From: Catonia carolina | Lineage: Eukaryota; Arthropoda; Insecta; Hemiptera; Achilidae | NCBI GenBank assembly: GCA_035578175.1 | Contig: JAQMRL010000014.1 | Coordinates: forward strand, 17,246,274 to 17,310,273 | Length of the DNA stretch: 64,000 nt | Direction: 5' to 3' | Shown here: one piece after another, positions 32,866 to 45,261 of the stretch | Position numbering within the stretch: the first letter of the stretch is position 1 | How the letters are laid out: every line of letters begins with the position of its first letter | Notes under the pieces: generated by a model | What the model was told of the DNA's origin: nothing | The model's input: the letters and a program-made list of their open reading frames with translations, nothing else | The model's database searches: none | Program-made: the position numbers and the translations under genes

Positions 32866-33506
32866 CGGCAGTCAACGTGTTAAACAGCTGACTCACGGCG
32901 ACGAATTTAACTCTAGACCAACCCGGTGGGCCTTCGAATTTTTTATTTTTTTATGTACGTTACAGACCCAGGCCGACCATTCCTGAGAAAGTATGGTTAA
33001 TTAAACCCCAACCATCAAAGTACACCGGTAACCACTGTCTAGTATTCAAATCCGTACAAAAGTAACTACCTTTACTAGGATTTGAACCAGGAACCTTCGT
33101 CTCCGAAAATCAGCTGTTAAACAGCTGATTTTGGCGACGACTTTACCTGTAGACCAACCCGGTGGGTATGGGTTCGAAAATATTTTTTCATTCCTAATTT
33201 GTGTACGTTGCAATCTGTTCAATTCAGAACAATAAGCAACCCCATGACCCAATGAGATGAGGATGATGTGTATGACGTGTAAATGAGGTGTAGTCTTGTA
33301 CAGACCCAGGCCGACCATTCCTGAGAGAGTATGGTTAATTGAATCCCAACCATCAAAATACACCGGTAACCATTGTCTAGTATTCAAATCCGTACAAAAG
33401 TAACTACCTTTACTAGGATTTGAACCAGGAATCTTCGTTTCCGAAAATCAGCTGATAAACAGCTGATTTTGGCAACGACTTTACTTCTATACCAACCCGG
33501 TGGGTG
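32866..33506 (-). mobile_element. Cluster of three S2 SINE copies
   Basis: Three minus-strand units: a head-only fragment (about 32866-32931), a copy lacking its tail (32963-33168) and a full copy (33189-33506). Each ends in the ACCAACCCGGTGGG head. The apparent 113-codon frame over 33046-33387 is only SINE sequence. Confidence 0.78.
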
Positions 33507-33837
33507 TTCGAAAATTAGAATTGAAAATGTTACTTTCCTAACCTATAATTTATATAGGGATAGAGAAAGTAATACATTTTCTGACAAATCATTGTTAGAT
33601 TTTGAATCAAGCCATTTTTTAGCCCATGTATACAGACATAGGGTTATTGCTAGATTCAGTGTATTTTTAGTGGTTCTGAAATGAAAGAATGATATGTTTT
33701 CCAGGATTTTGTTGTGAACTAGTATACATGTAAGAGAACCAAGCAGTGTGAAGTAAGAAATAATGTGGGGTCAGCTTCCACTACTGTTCGGCTTAAAAGC
33801 TTGCCAATATAAATCAAATTCTTCTTTTGCTTTACGG

Positions 33838-33871
<34 letters not shown>

Positions 33872-34012
33872 CGATAAAGCCATTGCCTCAACACAACTGA
33901 AGGCAACTTGCTCTACGTAGCTCTAGCTTCACCGGCTACATTCTCCTCTCTGACAACGCCAAACAATTTCTTTTTCTTTCATTTCCTTTCTCTCCTTCTG
34001 GCTTACCGTATG

Positions 34013-34075
<63 letters not shown>

Positions 34076-34220
34076 CTTGTTTTATTTCAAGAAATTACAA
34101 CTTTACTTAAAAACACATTCTCTTATTTTTACCTCGTGTTCTATTTTAATGTCTCGCTTTCAATTTACAGTCTGTTACTTAAATGCGTAAAAAACTTCAG
34201 GTACTTTATTTAAATAAAAA
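33507..34220. repeat. Intron stretch with (TA)n and (CA)n microsatellites
   Basis: (TA)n at 33839-33868 and (CA)n at 34018-34073, the latter not in an H context. A decayed H 5' hairpin (TACTTTCCTAACC...GAGAAAGTA) lies at about 33529-33572. No gene seen. Confidence 0.65.
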
Positions 34221-35540
34221 AAAATCTGGTGTGAAACATTCATTCAACTTTCTCTATCACACATCTAAAAGTGGAAGCGAAAAAGGTGCACAAAAATACA
34301 AAAACAATTCCAAAAAAGAGAAACAAGAAAAGTAGAAGGTGGATGTTTTGGAAAAGACAAACCAAAATTGCGCCAAACAAATTTAATAAAAATCATAAAT
34401 TAAATTAAATAGCGATAAAGTAACAATATGAATTGGTGGATGTCTCAATATTAGTAAAAAAAAATAATCAAAATTTACAATAATTTCATACATACCTTAA
34501 GATTTAACAAAAAAAATTTTAGTTTTAAATCTGCCAAAAAAAAATATTTAACTTATGCAGATTTCTAAGGACAAAAGGTGGAATTGATCCACGTTAAATT
34601 TAAGATGAACAATTTTCCTATTAGAATTTAAAATGAGGGTGCACCCAAAATTTTTTTAAATATGACAGATCATATTTTACAAATCAAATTATCAAAAAAA
34701 ATTCACATAACAATTTTTTTTAAAATATACAAATAAAAAAAGTCCAAAAACTAATTATTAAAATATATAGATGGGAGAAGCCCTTAAAAAATTTTACTCC
34801 AAAATCCAGGAAAAACTTGTAGTAGACATCCATACATGAATATAGAAAAGGTGTACATTACCAAAAACTTTAATCTCCAATTACTTCACTCCATATTCAA
34901 GCCCAAATTTTATTTTCCAACAAAGCACCAATCCATTTGTAGCAAAATACCATTGAAAATATTGAAAGAAATGCTTTTGAATTTAAATTTTGAAGATTGA
35001 AAATTTTAAATTGAATTTTTTATATCGATTATTTGAAATCGGAAATTTGAAATCATATTTTAAAAATCCATTTGAAAATAATAGAAAGTTGAAAGTACAA
35101 AGTTGAAAGTTGAACCCTGAAAACGGGGACAACGGCACATAATAAACAAAATAGAAGGAATATAAAATATACGTCAATACATTTTAAAGTAGATTTTGCA
35201 ATAAAATCTTAAATAATCAAGTTACTAGTATGTACAATATACAATTAATTAGTACATTCAGACCGGCGGCATAAGAAGTAGTGAAAATCGGAAGAACCAA
35301 TTAAAATTTCAAACAAAATGAAAAGGTAGGTGACGTCACAAATAAAAAAACAATTAAATTTAAAATTTGAATGAGATAAGGAACTTTTCAAGAAAATACG
35401 CAGATAACGGAAGGAACAACACTTAACAAAGATAACAGATAAGAAGACAAATTAATTACTGAAAATGAGCAATTTAATTTAAAACAAGACAAAAATAAAA
35501 TACGATGACTGGAAAACCTAATATGTAACATCAGATGTTA
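34221..35540. other. AT-rich intron stretch starting with an H terminus fragment
   Basis: 34221-34252 is an isolated H 3' terminus (ATCTGGTGTGAAACATTCAT plus CAACTTTCTCTA). The rest is A-rich with no open frame or repeat end that I recognise. Confidence 0.45.
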
Positions 35541-35544
35541 CATC

Positions 35545-36287
35545 CATGCCAATAAAAATAATGAAAAATATAACCTAGGTAATATTAGTGATAAAATGTT
35601 AGAATTAAACAAAGAAACGTAACCTAATTTTAATCATGAGTGAAGGACGCTAAGTTAAATCAAACTTATTTTGGCTTAATAACACAAAAAAATCACTCTT
35701 TCACGTGAAACTAGACTCTGTAGAGAAAAGTGCTTAAAATAAAAATTGTAGATCTTTTAATTCCATATAAATTTAATTATATACAAATTTATCGTAAAAT
35801 GCATACTAAGGCCGAAATTTAAAAAAAAACATTTATTTACAGATTTTCATGAAAAAACAAACAGAAAATTACTAATTACCGCTAAACTAAGCGTTATACA
35901 AAAAATATTTATAAAAATAAAAGTTGTAGGTTATTAATTCTCTACAACTTTTATTATATACATTTTTGCGCTAAAATGCATATTAAAGCTGCAATCTAAA
36001 ATAAAAACAATTTTTTACCAGAATTCAGCCTTTCAAAGAATTTTAGCAGACATGGGCGCCTACCCTATCTTGTAGAGTATAAAAAAACGTAGTAGATGAG
36101 GCGATTTTAAAAAAATCGTAAAAGGCGTTTTTAAGAAAATCGCAAAAAATTGTGTAAATGATACAAACAAACTACTAATTCCGGTTGACCGATTTTGATG
36201 AAAATGTTCGTGTCGGGTCCGCTAGTGGTATCTAACGTAAGTTTAAAATTCCAACTTCGTGCATTATTTTGTTCTTGAGATATTTCG

Positions 36288-36329
<42 letters not shown>

Positions 36330-36645
36330 AACCAATCGATGTAAACATGTTTTTTAGGGTTCAGGGGGTCCGTAAACGTGTATATCTGGTGAAAACTGGA
36401 TTTCTAAAAATCGTAATGGAAACAATACTTTCCTTCCTATACATTCATATTGGTAAGAGAAAGTTAAAATCGTAGAAGCCGTTTTTTGAGAAAATAGAAA
36501 AAAGTAAAAAATTACACGTATAAACGCCTACTTCCGGTTGACCGATTTTGATGAAAATGTTCGTATCGGGTCCTCTAGTGGTACTTAACATACTAAGTTT
36601 AAATTTTCAACTTCGTGCATTATTCCGTTCTCGAGATATTTCGTT

Positions 36646-36682
<37 letters not shown>

Positions 36683-37052
36683 ACACAAGTTGCTAAAAAC
36701 ATGTTTTTGGGATCAGGGGTCAGAAGACTCGTATATCCGATGAAAATTCGATTTTGAAAAATCGATATGAAAACAATACTTTCCTTCCTATATATTCATA
36801 TAGGGCAAGAGAAAGTAAAAAAGAGAATATCTTTCTTTGGCCATATACTCAGACCACCAAAAACAAAATAGTAAGGAAGATAGTGGAAACACACACACAC
36901 ACACACACACGTACACACAGAGCAATATATAAAACATGTTTTTTGGGTTCAGGGGTCCGAAAACGCCTATATCCGGTGAAAACTCAATTTCGAAAAATCG
37001 ACATGAAAACAATAATTTCATTCCTACATTTATTCATATAGGCAAGAGAAAG
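35545..37052 (-). mobile_element. Tandem cluster of three H-family copies
   Basis: Unit 1 (35545-36466) lacks the hairpin terminus. Unit 2 (36467-36813) begins mid-element at the AAAATCGTAG block, directly after the GAGAAAGT end of unit 1. Unit 3 (about 36880-37052) holds only the CA tract and the end. The junctions fall where the two units share short A-rich homology. 37053-37650 then has no feature except a short CA run near 37240-37270. Confidence 0.8.
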
Positions 37053-37652
37053 TAAGTATAGATGGAAAATTAAGTAATAATGTGGATATATGCAACAGCG
37101 TTTGTTGACAGGGTCAATCTGAATTTATTCGATACCCTTGCACTTTGATTCGCCCTCTGTACCCAACCACCCTGAAATCTAAAATCTCTTGGATTATCTC
37201 TCCATCTCTTTCTCGCACACTCTATTATGCTCCTAGTATACACACGCACACACACACACACACACACACTCTCCTTTATACGTATAGGAATTGATTGATC
37301 AGGTCAAAACCCAGCGATGAAGAGAGAGGTTGAGGGTTGATTTCTAGGAGGGAGGTGCAGTTTCATCCCCTCTCTAACTTAGGAGGCATGAGATTCACCT
37401 TCAACCCTTATTCTCTTTCTCTTGTAACCCCTTGAAACTACCCTTATCTCTCTCCTTTCCCAATATACGTCACATCTTCACTGCTGTAAAATGTGTACAG
37501 TCGATCTAACAATTTCTACATGTGCTTCTAAGTTGGTACAATAGATTTTAAGCTAACATCTATTGACAAGGTAACCTTATATTCAACTTCAAATCTATCG
37601 GTTGTTATTTCATTCTTCGCCTTATATTTTTACTTTCTCTTCCCCTATTTAT

Positions 37653-37832
37653 GCCGGCCGCATTGGCGTAGTTGGTAACGTGTTCGCCTCTCATCATGCG
37701 GTCTTGGGTTCGAATCCCATTCAGGCACGGCATATTTTCATACGTTAAAAAAATCATTTTCATCCTTCACCGTCTGCATTAGCAGTAGGCTAATTGCAGA
37801 ACAATCGAACGTTAAACCAAAAACAAAAAAAT
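37653..37832 (+). mobile_element. tRNA-derived SINE, family S1
   Basis: GCCGGCCGCATTGGCGTAGT head (A box TAGTTGGTAACG), B box GGTTCGAATCC, body with CGTCTGCATTAGCAGTA, A-rich tail. Well preserved. Confidence 0.86.
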
Positions 37833-37847
37833 CCTCTATGTGAAATA

Positions 37848-39105
37848 TATGGAAAGTAAGTATTGTTTTCATATCGATTTTTTGAAATTGAGTTTACACA
37901 ACAAGTACAGTTTTCAGGTCCCCTGAGCCCATAAAAAAATAAGGTTTTACTGATTGGTCTGTGTGTCTGTGTGTGAGGTAAAATATTTCAAGAACGGAAT
38001 ATCATATTTAGTTGAAACTTGGAACTTATGTTAAGTACCACATGTGGACCCGTCACGAAAATTTTTATCAAAGAACCAAAAGTAGTAGTTCATTCGAGCT
38101 ATTTTTCACTTTTTTGCGATTTTCTCAAAAAACGGCTCCTACGATTTTTTAAAAATCGCCTAATTTCGTACATTTTTTCTTTCTCTTGCCTATATAAATA
38201 TAAAGGAAGGAAAGTATTGTTTTCATGTCGATTTTTCGAAATCAATTTTTCACCGGATTACACGTTTTCAGACACCCTCAACCCAAAAACATGTTTTTAG
38301 CGATTGGCCCGTGTGTGTGTGTGTGCGCGCGCGCGCGCGTGTAAACAAGATATCTCAAGAACAGAACATGGTACGAACTTGAAACTTAAGTTAGATACCA
38401 CTAGAGAATCCGACATGAACATTTTCATCAAAATCGGTCAACCGGAAGTAGTAGTTTATTCGTGTAATTTTTCACTTTTTTGCGATTTTCTCAAAAACGG
38501 CTCCAATGATTTCTTTTTAAATCGCCTATTTACTAAATTTTTAAGTTCTACAGGATAGGGTAGGCGCCACGTCTGCTGAAATTCTTGGGAAGGTTGATTT
38601 CTCGTAGAAAAAATTGTGTTTTTTTAAAATTGTGGCTTTAATATGTATTTTAGCGGAAAAATGTAAGTAATAAAAGTTGTAGAGAATTTAAAATCCTACA
38701 ATTTTTATGTCAAATATATTTTTTATAACGCTTAGTTTAGCGGTAATTAGAGATTTTCTGGTTTTTTTCTCACGGAAACGTGTAAAAATTAATTTTTAAA
38801 AAATTCAGCCTTAGTATACATTTTACCACAAAAATGTATGTATAATCAAATTAATAGGAAATTAAAAGATCTACAGCTTTGATTTGAGCATTTTTGCCTA
38901 GTTTACCGTAAAAGAGTGATTTTTCGTATTTTTTATGCCAAACTGAGGTTGATTTTCATTTTGCGTCTTTTACTCATGATTAAAATAAGGTTATGTTTAT
39001 TGAGGTTAGTTTTTTTGCTTGTTTCTAATGTTTTATTACTAATGTTAGATTATATGGTTAATTATTTGCAGTGTCAAGAGAAAGTTGTGTGTGTTTCACA
39101 CCAGA
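37848..39105 (+). mobile_element. Two H-family copies, one inside or against the other
   Basis: 37848-38175 is the 5' half of a copy without its terminal repeat. At the T run after TACATTTTTT a second, complete copy starts (38178, CTTTCTCTTGCC). It ends with GTCAAGAGAAAGTTGTGTGT and TTTCACACCAGA at 39105. The sequence beyond 39105 weakly resembles the expected continuation of the first copy, suggesting insertion into a T run. Confidence 0.78.
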
Positions 39106-39227
39106 CTTTTTTTTGTTATTTATGTTCCGTACAAGGTAGATTGCAGAAACTCCGTGGAGATGTCCACATCAAAAAATATAATTTTTGATTTATTTATAAC
39201 TCTAATTTTAAAATAGTTATTTACGCC

Positions 39228-39610
39228 ATCAACCTAAAGGCTGGTGAATCTGTAGAGGTTTTACTAAGTAAAATGAGGCGTAAGGTGGTTTACGATTGCC
39301 TTCCTCACTAAATGGAAAAGTATGCTAATCAGCATGCCGAGCCCTCTGAAAAGTACATATTTATCACTCTGTAAATGATATCTTAACGTCATTAACCACA
39401 GAATCTGGCTGTACAATGAAATTCATTACTCTCAGAAAAGATAACTGTGACTAGTGTCTTTTACACCTCTATCTCTTCTTTTCTTAAATCTTTCAGTTAT
39501 ATACATAATTGGCTGACCATGTCATAAGAAACAGAACTATTTCTTGCAGCCCTGTAACTAGCAGATCGAGTGCAAATAATTTAACACTCCACCTTCCTGC
39601 TATGGGCCAA
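39228..39610 (-). repeat. Repeat family B, diverged copy
   Basis: Recognisable from the CATCAACCTAAAGGCTGGTG end to the ACTCCACCTTCCTGCTATGG end. The short frame of the family is broken by stops here. Confidence 0.68.
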
Positions 39611-39614
39611 TTTA

Positions 39615-40310
39615 ATTTTTTTTTTAACTTAGTTTATTTATGCACAACTGTACAAAATACAACCAGTGAATGTGATGATGTTATTTACAAAAACAAAAAT
39701 GGCGTTTTAACATTAAGGAGACCGCCACTCCAACGGTGGATTAATCTTGAATAATAAATTGATAGAATTTACATCTGCGCTGTAATATCACTACTCCATC
39801 GTCGTTTCAGTCTGCGTTGCGGATTTCCGGGTAAGTTTGGGAACGCCAGCGTTCTAATGAGATGATTTTTATGATACTCAAGTTTGCGTTTGAACCGAGA
39901 ATAGATGTGATAAAATGTGTCGCTAATGTACGGTACACGTAAATCATTGTGTAATGTGTGATTAGTAACGTAAAAGGGTGCGTCAGTTATTTCTCTAAGT
40001 AATCTGGATTGAAATCGTTGAATTCGTTGTAGAGTCGAATGTTTTGCTGCGCCATAAATTTGGCCACAATAAATCCAAATCGATTTTAGAAAAGATTTAT
40101 ATAGGTACTTGTAATTTTAAATGAAGTGGAATTTTTGATAGTCGCGATATCAAGGAAAATAGTTGTTTTCGTCTGTTATCCAGAGACTGCCGTTTTATTT
40201 GAACGTGTCTATTCCAGGTCAAGCGTCTGTCAATGTACAGGCCGAAATATCGAATTGAATCGGTTTGTGGAAACGGTTGACCGCGCAATTTAAAAATTAC
40301 TGAAATAAAA
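39615..40310 (-). pseudogene. jockey-like non-LTR retrotransposon, RT C-terminal remnant
   Basis: The minus strand encodes SIRYFGLYIDRRLTWNRHVQ and, after a frameshift near 40097, a region like IQRFQSRLLREITDAPFYVT and PQRRLKRRW. These are the end of reverse transcriptase and the tail of jockey-clade ORF2. It is 5' truncated as usual for LINEs. The 40311-40895 stretch shows no feature. Confidence 0.72.
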
Positions 40311-40914
40311 CAAAATTATAACCGGGTGAAACCGGAACGGGCAGGTAATACAAATATAAATGAAAATAAGGGAATTATAATTTTACAGTTCCTTTATGCT
40401 GACTAGAAATAAAATCTAACAAATTTATATCAGAGTATAAGAGAGTTTTAAAGTGAAATAGTTAGTGAAAACATGTAGAAAGTAAGGCACATTTACGTTA
40501 GGATGTCATAAAGAATGATAAACTGGGTGAAGAAATGAAACGGTGAAAATTGCTGGAATGAGTTTGCTAGCGTCAGTCGATTCAGGTTTTCTATTCTATG
40601 GGAACAACTACAGTACGTAGGTTTTCCACTTCCACTCCACAACTACAAACACAGTTCCAGATGAAATTAAACTGGATGAAAAGAAGAAATATAGCTACCG
40701 TTCACTTTACATGTACGAATGAAATTTTTTCTTAACTTTAAAAACAACATATACAGTTTTCCTAATTCAATATTTCAACTTGAGAGAAAACAAAAGTTAT
40801 TAAAAAGGTAAAATTATAAATAGCACTGGAAAAGAAAATTTGTGCGTTGATGAAACCTTGATTTTTATGAGAGGTGTATAGTTGTTTTTACGTTCTTTTG
40901 CCTGTATGAATATA

Positions 40915-41837
40915 CGAGGTGTGGCTATTAAATAACGAGACTGACGTTGTAAAACATTTAATTTTAATTTTATACATAATCACTTATTGTCACCTTCAAT
41001 ATACACTCCTTCTCTATCGCTACAACGCTCCATGCAAATTTTCCATTGTTGGAAACATTGCTGGAAGTCATCTTCTGTCAGATCCTCCAGGACACGTGCC
41101 ACTTTCTCTTTTACAGCTTCCACAGACTCAAATCTTGTCCCTGTTAATGCAGATTTCACCTTAGGGAACAGGTAGAAGTCACATGGTGCAAGATCTGGTG
41201 AATAAGGTGGATGTTCTAACACTGAGATGCTATACTTGGCTAGGAACCTCTTGACAGATAACGCGGAATGAGCTGGCGCATTGTCTTGGTGGAGAACCCA
41301 TGATTTGTCATTCCACATTTTGGGGCGTTTTTTCCTTACTCTTTGATGTAGTTTAGAAAGTACCTCAAGGTAGTAATATTGATTAATTGTTTTACCTTCC
41401 GGAACCCAGTGAAGGTACACAATTTCATGGTTATAAAAAAAAAACAATCATCATTACTATAAATTTTGACTTGCTCATTCGAGCTATTTGGCTCTCGGTG
41501 AAGTTCGGCTCTTCCAGTGCATGGATTGGCGCTTCGTTTCTAGATCATAAGTAAAAATCGCTTTCATCACATGTTATTATCTTCTACCTGTTCCCTAAAT
41601 TGAAATCTGCATTAAAGGGACAAGATTTGAGTCTGTGGAAGCTGTAAAAGAGAAAGCGGCACGTGTCCTGAAGGAGCTGACAAAATATGACTTCCAGCAC
41701 TGTTTCCAACAATGGAAAATTTGTATGGAGCGTAGGGATAGAAGAGTGTGTATTGAAGGTGACAATAGGTGATTATGTATAAAATTAAAATAAAATTTTT
41801 CACAACGTCGGTCTCGTTATTTCGTAGCCACACCTCG
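40915..41837 (-). mobile_element. Rearranged mariner with 3' ends at both termini
   Basis: Both ends are CGAGGTGTGGCTA..., flanked by TA (40913-40914 and 41838-41839). The left arm (about 40915-41176) and right arm (about 41583-41837) are inverted copies of the mariner 3' end, including the same coding segment ESVEAVKEK. The real 5' end is missing. The central junction differs from that of the 28724 copy. Confidence 0.82.
40980..41447 (-). pseudogene. mariner transposase, C-terminal 155 codons
   Basis: Open frame with LHWVPEGKTINQYYYLEVLS, HQDNAPAHSA and HPPYSPDLAPCDFYLFPK (catalytic Asp positions two and three, mariner DD34D pattern). It runs to the natural stop after YIEGDNK. The N-terminal DNA-binding half and first Asp are absent. 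Confidence 0.85.
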
Positions 41838-42778
41838 TATAGGAAGGAAAATATTGTTTTTATGTTGATTTTTTGAAATTGAGTTTTCACCGGATATACT
41901 ACACGTTTTCAGACACCCTGAACCCAAAAAAAAACAACATGTTCTTAGCGATTGGTGTGTATTGTGTGTTTTCCTGTGAACAGAATATATCAATAATGGA
42001 ACATCGTACGAACTTGAAACTTGAAACTTAAGTTAGATGTTACTACCGGACCCGACACAAATATTTTCATCAAAATCGGTCAACCAGAAGTAGTAGTTTA
42101 TTTCGGTCATTTTTTACCTTTTGCGATTTTCTCAAAAACGGCCCCTACGATTTTTTTAAAAATCGACTCGTTTACTAAATTTTTTATGCTTTACTAGATA
42201 GGGTAGACGCCATGTCTGCCGAATTCTTGGAAAGGCTGTTTTCTCGTAGAAAAAATGGTTTTTAAGTTAAGGCTTTAATATGCATTTTATCGCAAAAATA
42301 TATAGGCTATAATAAAAGTTGTACTACTTTTGTATGAAACATTTTTTGTATAACATTTAGTTTAGCGGTAATTAGTGATTTTATTTCTTTTCATAAAAAT
42401 CTGTGAAAAAATGTTTTTTTAAAGATTTTGGCCTTAGTATACATTTTACTACAAAAGTGTATAATCGAATTTATGGGAAATTAAAATATCTACAACGTTT
42501 ATTTTAAGCATTTTTCTCTACAGAGCCGTGTTTAGCGAGAAATTGTGATTTTCGTATTGTTAAGCCAACTAAGAATGGTTTTCATTTTGCATCATCACTC
42601 ATGATCAAAATAAGATTATTATTTTGAGGTTAGTTTTTTTGTTTATTTCTAATGTTTTATTATTTATGTTAGTATATATTGTTAATTATTTTCATAGGCA
42701 AGAGAAGGTTGTGTGAGTGTTGCACACGAGATTTTTTGACAATAGGTGATTATTCTAATAAAAACTCTTCTAATAAAA

Positions 42779-43230
42779 ACCGGTGAAAACTCATTTTCGA
42801 AAAATCGACATAAAAACAATAATTGGACTTTTTGTTAAAGTGTATAAATAGTCAAAAGTTGAAGGACTTTTAAAGACCTATACAATTTTTCTTTTTAAAC
42901 ATTTTTTACATAACTCTTATTTTACAATAATTAATGTTGTTCTGTTTCTTTTTCATGAATTTCGGTAAAAAATGGGATTTTTTAAGTTTGCAGACTTAAT
43001 ATGCATTTAACAAAAAAAAAAAAAATGTATATAATCAAATTTATAGGAATTTAAAAGATTTACAGCTCTTATTTTAAGAAAATCTATAGATTTTCTACAT
43101 TTTAAAACCAAATACGTAGTTGATTTTCATTTCGCGTTTTTCACTCATGATTAAAATCAGGTATGTTTTTTGCATTGTTAATTATTAACATTGGTAAGAT
43201 AAAATCTTGTGAGTGTTTGACATCAGATTT
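42779..43230 (+). mobile_element. H-family partial copy, decayed
   Basis: Pieces of the 5' part (GGTGAAAACTCATTTTCGAA), both internal blocks in shortened form and a mutated 3' end (GGTAAGATAAAATCTTGTGA). 43231-43635 shows no feature. Confidence 0.65.
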
Positions 43231-43635
43231 TTAAAAAATTACGTTTTGAACATCATAATCTAAGCTCATTTTATATGATTCGCACTAGAGGTGTAACGAC
43301 AGTAGCTTGTATTACAAGAGAATACTATTACAGTTTTGCTAGTTGAGATAATTTTAATGATGAAATGACTCTCTGAAGGATACATTTAGATTTCAGCCAT
43401 GTTTTATTATCATTGCTATTAAATCCTTCCTAGATGGTTGACCTGGGAATATTTCACCATCCCGTTTTATATGAACTGCGAGTGTTACAGTTTATACCAA
43501 ACAATGTCGTAAATTCAATGGGCCTGTAAGCGCGTGGGTAAATTACTTTTGTGCGTTATTACAATATTTTTGAGGTTTCTTTTAAAGTACTTATGTACCG
43601 TTTAGTACAGCACATTTTCATTCGTCTAGTACAGA

Positions 43636-44650
43636 AAAAATTTTCTTCTACAGAGCCTAGTTTAGCATCAATTAGCCATTATCCTAATTAATTGAAATTT
43701 TACGACAAAAAAGTCTATGCCTAATGAAAGTTGTAGGAATTTTAAAAACCTACAATTTTTATTTGAAACATATTTTTACTTTCCCTGGCCTGTATGAACC
43801 TAAGAAAGAAAGTATTGTTTTCATGTTGATTTTTCAAAATCGAGTTTTCACCGGATCTACACGTCTTCAGAACCCCTGAACCCAAAAAAAAACATGTTTT
43901 TAGTGATTGGTCTGTGTGTGGGTATGTGTGTGAACAAAATAATTATCTCAAGAACGAAGTTGAAACTTAAAATTTTAAGTTTCAACTTCGTTCTTGAGAT
44001 AATTATTTTGTTCACACACATACAAAGAACGAAGTTGAAACTTAAAATTTTAAGTTTCAACTTCGTTCTTGAGATAATTATTTTGTTCACACACATACCC
44101 ACACACAGACCAATCACTAAAAACATGTTTTTTTGGGTTATATTATTTAAGTAAAAAAGCTTAATTTATTTAAGTTAGGTACTACTAGAGGACCTCCCAC
44201 AAACATTTTCACCAAAAGGTCAACCGAAATTGTAGTTTATTGTGTAATTTTTAATTTTTTTGCGATTTCTCAAAAACGATTTTTTTAAAAGTCGCCTTAT
44301 TTACTACATTTTTTATGCTCTACAAGATAAAGTAGATAACGTCATGTCTGCTGAAATTCTTGGGGAGGCTGTGCTCTTGTAGAGACATTGTTTTTTTTTC
44401 AAGATTTTGGCCTTAATATGAATTTTAGCGCAAAAGTGTATACAATTAAAGTTGTAGATAATTTACAATACAACAATTTTTATTTATATACAATACAATT
44501 TGTATTTTAAAAAGGTTATTACTTTACCTTGCCTATATGAATTTATAGGAAGGAAAGTATTGTTTTCCTGTCGATTTTTCGAAATCGAGTTTTCACTGGA
44601 TATACATGTCTTCAGACCCCTGAACCCAAAAACATGTTTCAAGCAACTTC
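43636..44650 (+). mobile_element. Mosaic of H-family fragments
   Basis: A body fragment (43636-43783), a 5' end with an unusual palindrome (43784-44140), a mid-element fragment (44155-44515) and another 5' end (44518-44650) follow one another. All are truncated. Confidence 0.7.
43880..44138. repeat. Nested palindrome inside an H 5' region
   Basis: The ends CCCAAAAAAA...CATG and its complement mirror each other across about 260 bp. Two inner near-perfect palindromes are centred on AAAATTTT at about 43968-43975 and 44044-44051, each with a GAACGAAGTTGAAACTTAAAA arm. As a result both strands carry a frame starting MFLVIGLCVGMCVNK. The normal microsatellite is reduced to a few GT units here. Confidence 0.82.
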
Positions 44651-44689
44651 CCAAAATTCAAACTTTGAATGTTTATAACTCAAAAACAT

Positions 44690-45077
44690 GCCCATAACAA
44701 GCAGATGGAATGTTAAATTAATTGCACTCGATCTGTTGGCTTAAGGGCAACAAAAAATAGTTCTGTTTCTTATCATATAGTAAGCCAATTATATGACTGA
44801 TCTATTTAAGAACAAAAGAGGTAGAGGTGTAAAAGACACTAGTCAGAGTTATCTCCTCTGAGAGTAATGAATTTCACTATACAGCCACACCCTGTGGTGA
44901 AAGAAGTGAAGGTGGCATTTGCAGGGTGGAAAGCGGGTGCTTTCCAAAACGCCTGGCATGTTGATAAGCACTCTTTCAACTCAGTGAGAAAGGCAATAGT
45001 AAACGACCTCACTCCTCGTTTTTACTAAGTAAAACCTCTAGAGGTTCAAACCAGCCTTTCGGCTGTTGACATAAACA
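44690..45077 (+). repeat. Repeat family B copy
   Basis: Full-length-like copy with the GAGGTTCAAACCAGCC segment near the right end. Its short frame carries an indel. Confidence 0.7.
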
Positions 45078-45261
45078 ACAAAAAAACTCAAAAACGAAGG
45101 CATCTATCAAAAAACGGTATCCACCATTGCTTTTTTCTTGAAATACCACATTGAAATGATATGTCACATGACTACCATCCCATTTAAAAACACAAAGTTG
45201 AACCCAATAGCGGATCGAAAATGACGGACAAAAATTTCAAAATCACCAAAAAGTTGAATTT

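Larger units (their letters stand above)
40896..42731 (+). mobile_element. H-family copy with a mariner in its 5' hairpin
   Basis: 5' end CGTTCTTTTGCCTGTATGAATA, mariner insertion (40915-41837), then TAGGAAGGAAAATATTG and the body, with little microsatellite left. It ends GGCAAGAGAAGGTTGTGTGA plus GTTGCACACGAGA. The hairpin has mismatches, so this is an old copy. Confidence 0.82.

Noticed and set aside
33046..33387. 113-codon frame with a plausible protein look
   Set aside because: It spans two adjacent S2 SINEs; similar frames occur in every S2 copy.
37621..38200. CRISPR-like or satellite array among the H repeats
   Set aside because: H copies are irregularly spaced, in both orientations and of unequal length; no regular repeat-spacer pattern.
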